From: Planctomycetia bacterium
GTDB lineage: Bacteria > Planctomycetota > Phycisphaerae > Phycisphaerales > SM1A02
Reading direction: 5' to 3'
NCBI GenBank assembly: GCA_005804005.1
Contig: SYPI01000013.1
Coordinates: 1-6,459 of the forward strand
Length of the DNA stretch: 6,459 bases
Numbering within the stretch: the first letter of the stretch is position 1; each line of letters begins with the position of its first letter. Under the pieces are notes generated by a model. It searched no databases, was not told where the DNA came from, and saw only the letters and a list, made by a program, of their open reading frames with translations. Shown here piece after piece: positions 5,090 to 6,459 of this stretch. The position numbers and the translations under genes are program-made.

Positions 5090-6459
5090 TCAGAAGCCGG
5101 CGGCGGCGTCACCGATCCGATTGCGCAGATCCGGGAAGAGCTCATCTTCAGCTTCCTGTTGGATCAGAATCTCCGGCCGCACCAGGAGGAGCATATTGGA
5201 CTCATCCTTGGAGTTCAGTCGGTTGGTGAAGAAGCGATTGATGAAGGGGATCTTGGAAAGCACCGGCACACCGACTTCGATCTCGATGTCTTGGAGCTTG
5301 CGGGCTCCACCGAGCAGGATGGTGCCCTTGTCCGGTACCGACACTGTGGTGTTGATCTGTGTACCGTCGAAAGACGGCAGCTGAATCGTGGTCTGGAAGT
5401 CGCCTGCCCGCGGATCAAGTCCGCCGCCAGCCACGGCGCCGCCGACCACCACCGGCGTGAATTTGACGTTCGAGTTCAGGCCGAATTGCACATTCATCGT
5501 CACATAGCGACGGTCGGCCGAGGCCACCGCCTCGACATCGATCACGAAGCCTTCATAAACGATGCCGATCTGCGGGGCGAATCCACCGCTGCCGTCGCCG
5601 GCGACTGGCGTGGCGTTGGAGACATACGAAATCGCCCGCGCCACCGAAATCCAGGAGCGTTGCCCGTTGAACAGGGTCAGGCGCGGGGCGTTGAGGCCAA
5701 CTGTCCGCTGATCGGCGGTTGTGGCTTGCACCAGTAGATCCACCTGCACATCGTCCAGATAGGTGAAGGTGGTGGTCAGGGCCGGAGTAGCCAGCGCAGC
5801 CAGACCGAATGAACTCAAGCCTGCAACGCCGAGGGTGTTGATCAGCGGCAGGCCTTCCTGCTGCACGTTCACCGGCCCGAGGCCGTTGCTGTTGTAGAGA
5901 TTGCCGTAGGTGTCGCCAGCCTTGCGGACGCCGATCGGGTTGTAGAACCCGCCGTTGGTGGGCGGGAACTGGTTGTACGTGATGTCCGAACTGCCAGCAG
6001 CAGTGGTGCCGTTGGCATTTCCCGAGGCGGTGGCATTGGCGCCAGCCAGAGTCTGCCCCTGCCCTTGGAACACGATTGGTGCCTTGAGACGGCCGACATT
6101 CGGATTCGGATTGGCAGCACCAACCGACGGCTGAAAGAAGAAGTCGCGCAGCTGGAAGTTAGGGTCCTGATCCCGAGCGAAGTCGTACATGCCGGGGTTG
6201 CTGTTGAAGTAGATGTCGAAGTCGATGCCGATCTGCTCGAACCACTCGCTATCGACCGTAAGCAGCCGGGCCTCAATGTTGATCTGGATGGCCCGGATCG
6301 TGCGCAGCTGCGAGAGCAGCCCGTCGATCTGACGGTGCACCTTGGGAGTGGTGGTCACAATCAGCAGGCTCAGGTTGTAGGGCATGATGCGGTGCTTGCC
6401 GCCGGTGAGATCTTCCCAGTCGGCGTCGTTGGCAGTCTGTTGCTCGATGAGATCGACCA
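5090..6459 (-). CDS. Secretin-like outer-membrane channel protein (GspD/PilQ superfamily), 5'-partial
   Basis: C-terminal 455 residues of a secretin-superfamily protein; the frame stays open to the window edge, so the ATG at 6385 is not the true start. Visible order: the end of an N-type domain ('NLSLLIVTTTPKVHRQIDGLLSQL', about 28-51); a strand-rich segment ending 'WFEQIGIDFD' (72-81); a long low-complexity Gly/Ala/Asn/Thr-rich insert (about 115-200); then the secretin core. The core has 'QVDLLVQATT', 'NAPRLTLFNGQ' and 'IGIVYEGFVIDVEA', and finally 'VPDKGTILLGG' (374-384) and 'VPVLSKIPFINRFF' (397-410), with 'LLLVRPEILI' as the last beta strand. Secretins assemble multimeric outer-membrane gates for type II secretion, type IV pili or phage export. 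No inner-membrane platform, pilin or ATPase gene is in view, so the pathway cannot be assigned. The architecture resembles planctomycete secretin-like proteins. Confidence 0.92.
   Translation of the reverse strand, partial: VDLIEQQTANDADWEDLTGGKHRIMPYNLSLLIVTTTPKVHRQIDGLLSQLRTIRAIQINIEARLLTVDSEWFEQIGIDFDIYFNSNPGMYDFARDQDPNFQLRDFFFQPSVGAANPNPNVGRLKAPIVFQGQGQTLAGANATASGNANGTTAAGSSDITYNQFPPTNGGFYNPIGVRKAGDTYGNLYNSNGLGPVNVQQEGLPLINTLGVAGLSSFGLAALATPALTTTFTYLDDVQVDLLVQATTADQRTVGLNAPRLTLFNGQRSWISVARAISYVSNATPVAGDGSGGFAPQIGIVYEGFVIDVEAVASADRRYVTMNVQFGLNSNVKFTPVVVGGAVAGGGLDPRAGDFQTTIQLPSFDGTQINTTVSVPDKGTILLGGARKLQDIEIEVGVPVLSKIPFINRFFTNRLNSKDESNMLLLVRPEILIQQEAEDELFPDLRNRIGDAAAGF

Noticed and set aside
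4892..5737. A 281-codon open frame on the plus strand spanning the STAS/secretin boundary
   Set aside because: It crosses two well-supported opposite-strand genes, and the translation has no recognisable domain.
1..6459. Defence system, mobile element, CRISPR or RNA gene
   Set aside because: I saw no transposase, integrase, toxin-antitoxin pair, spaced short repeats, tRNA cloverleaf or rRNA segment. Endonuclease IV and the HATPase are housekeeping or regulatory types by their motifs.

Overview
The window is GC-rich bacterial chromosome that is almost entirely coding. It holds eight genes: one incomplete rightward gene at the left edge, and seven leftward genes that run head to tail from the right edge and read like a single operon. 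All eight stop codons are TGA. The best taxonomic clue is the secretin-like protein at the right edge. Its mix of a short secretin N-domain, an 'EARLLTVDSEWFEQIGIDFD'-type segment, a long Asn/Gly/Ala-rich insert and a canonical secretin C-terminus resembles proteins I associate with Planctomycetota. The adjacent STAS/RsbW-type pair fits that origin. The phylum assignment is an inference from remembered family features, not from a search.

Layout on the minus strand, in transcription order: secretin-like outer-membrane channel (6459-5090, N-terminus beyond the window); STAS anti-sigma-factor antagonist (5071-4712); RsbW/SpoIIAB-type HATPase (4701-4273); Gfo/Idh/MocA NAD(P)-dependent oxidoreductase (4276-3248); endonuclease IV, nfo (3248-2319); TPR lipoprotein (2322-1294); QueF nitrile reductase (1274-906). 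Junctions are 18 nt, 10 nt, a 4-nt GTGA overlap, a 1-nt TGATG overlap, a 4-nt ATGA overlap and 19 nt. No promoter-sized gap lies inside the run. At the left, a rightward helical protein of unknown function (2-886) meets queF convergently across 19 bp.

Functionally the run is mixed. The STAS and HATPase proteins form a complete two-component core of a partner-switching module, but no sigma factor or PP2C phosphatase is in view. The oxidoreductase, AP endonuclease, TPR lipoprotein and QueF serve sugar metabolism (probable), base-excision repair, unknown envelope scaffolding and queuosine synthesis. Nothing here resembles a defence island, mobile element, CRISPR array or RNA gene. The points most worth a second look are the coupling of a partner switch to a secretin gene, three consecutive stop/start overlaps, and active-site variations in QueF and the STAS protein.
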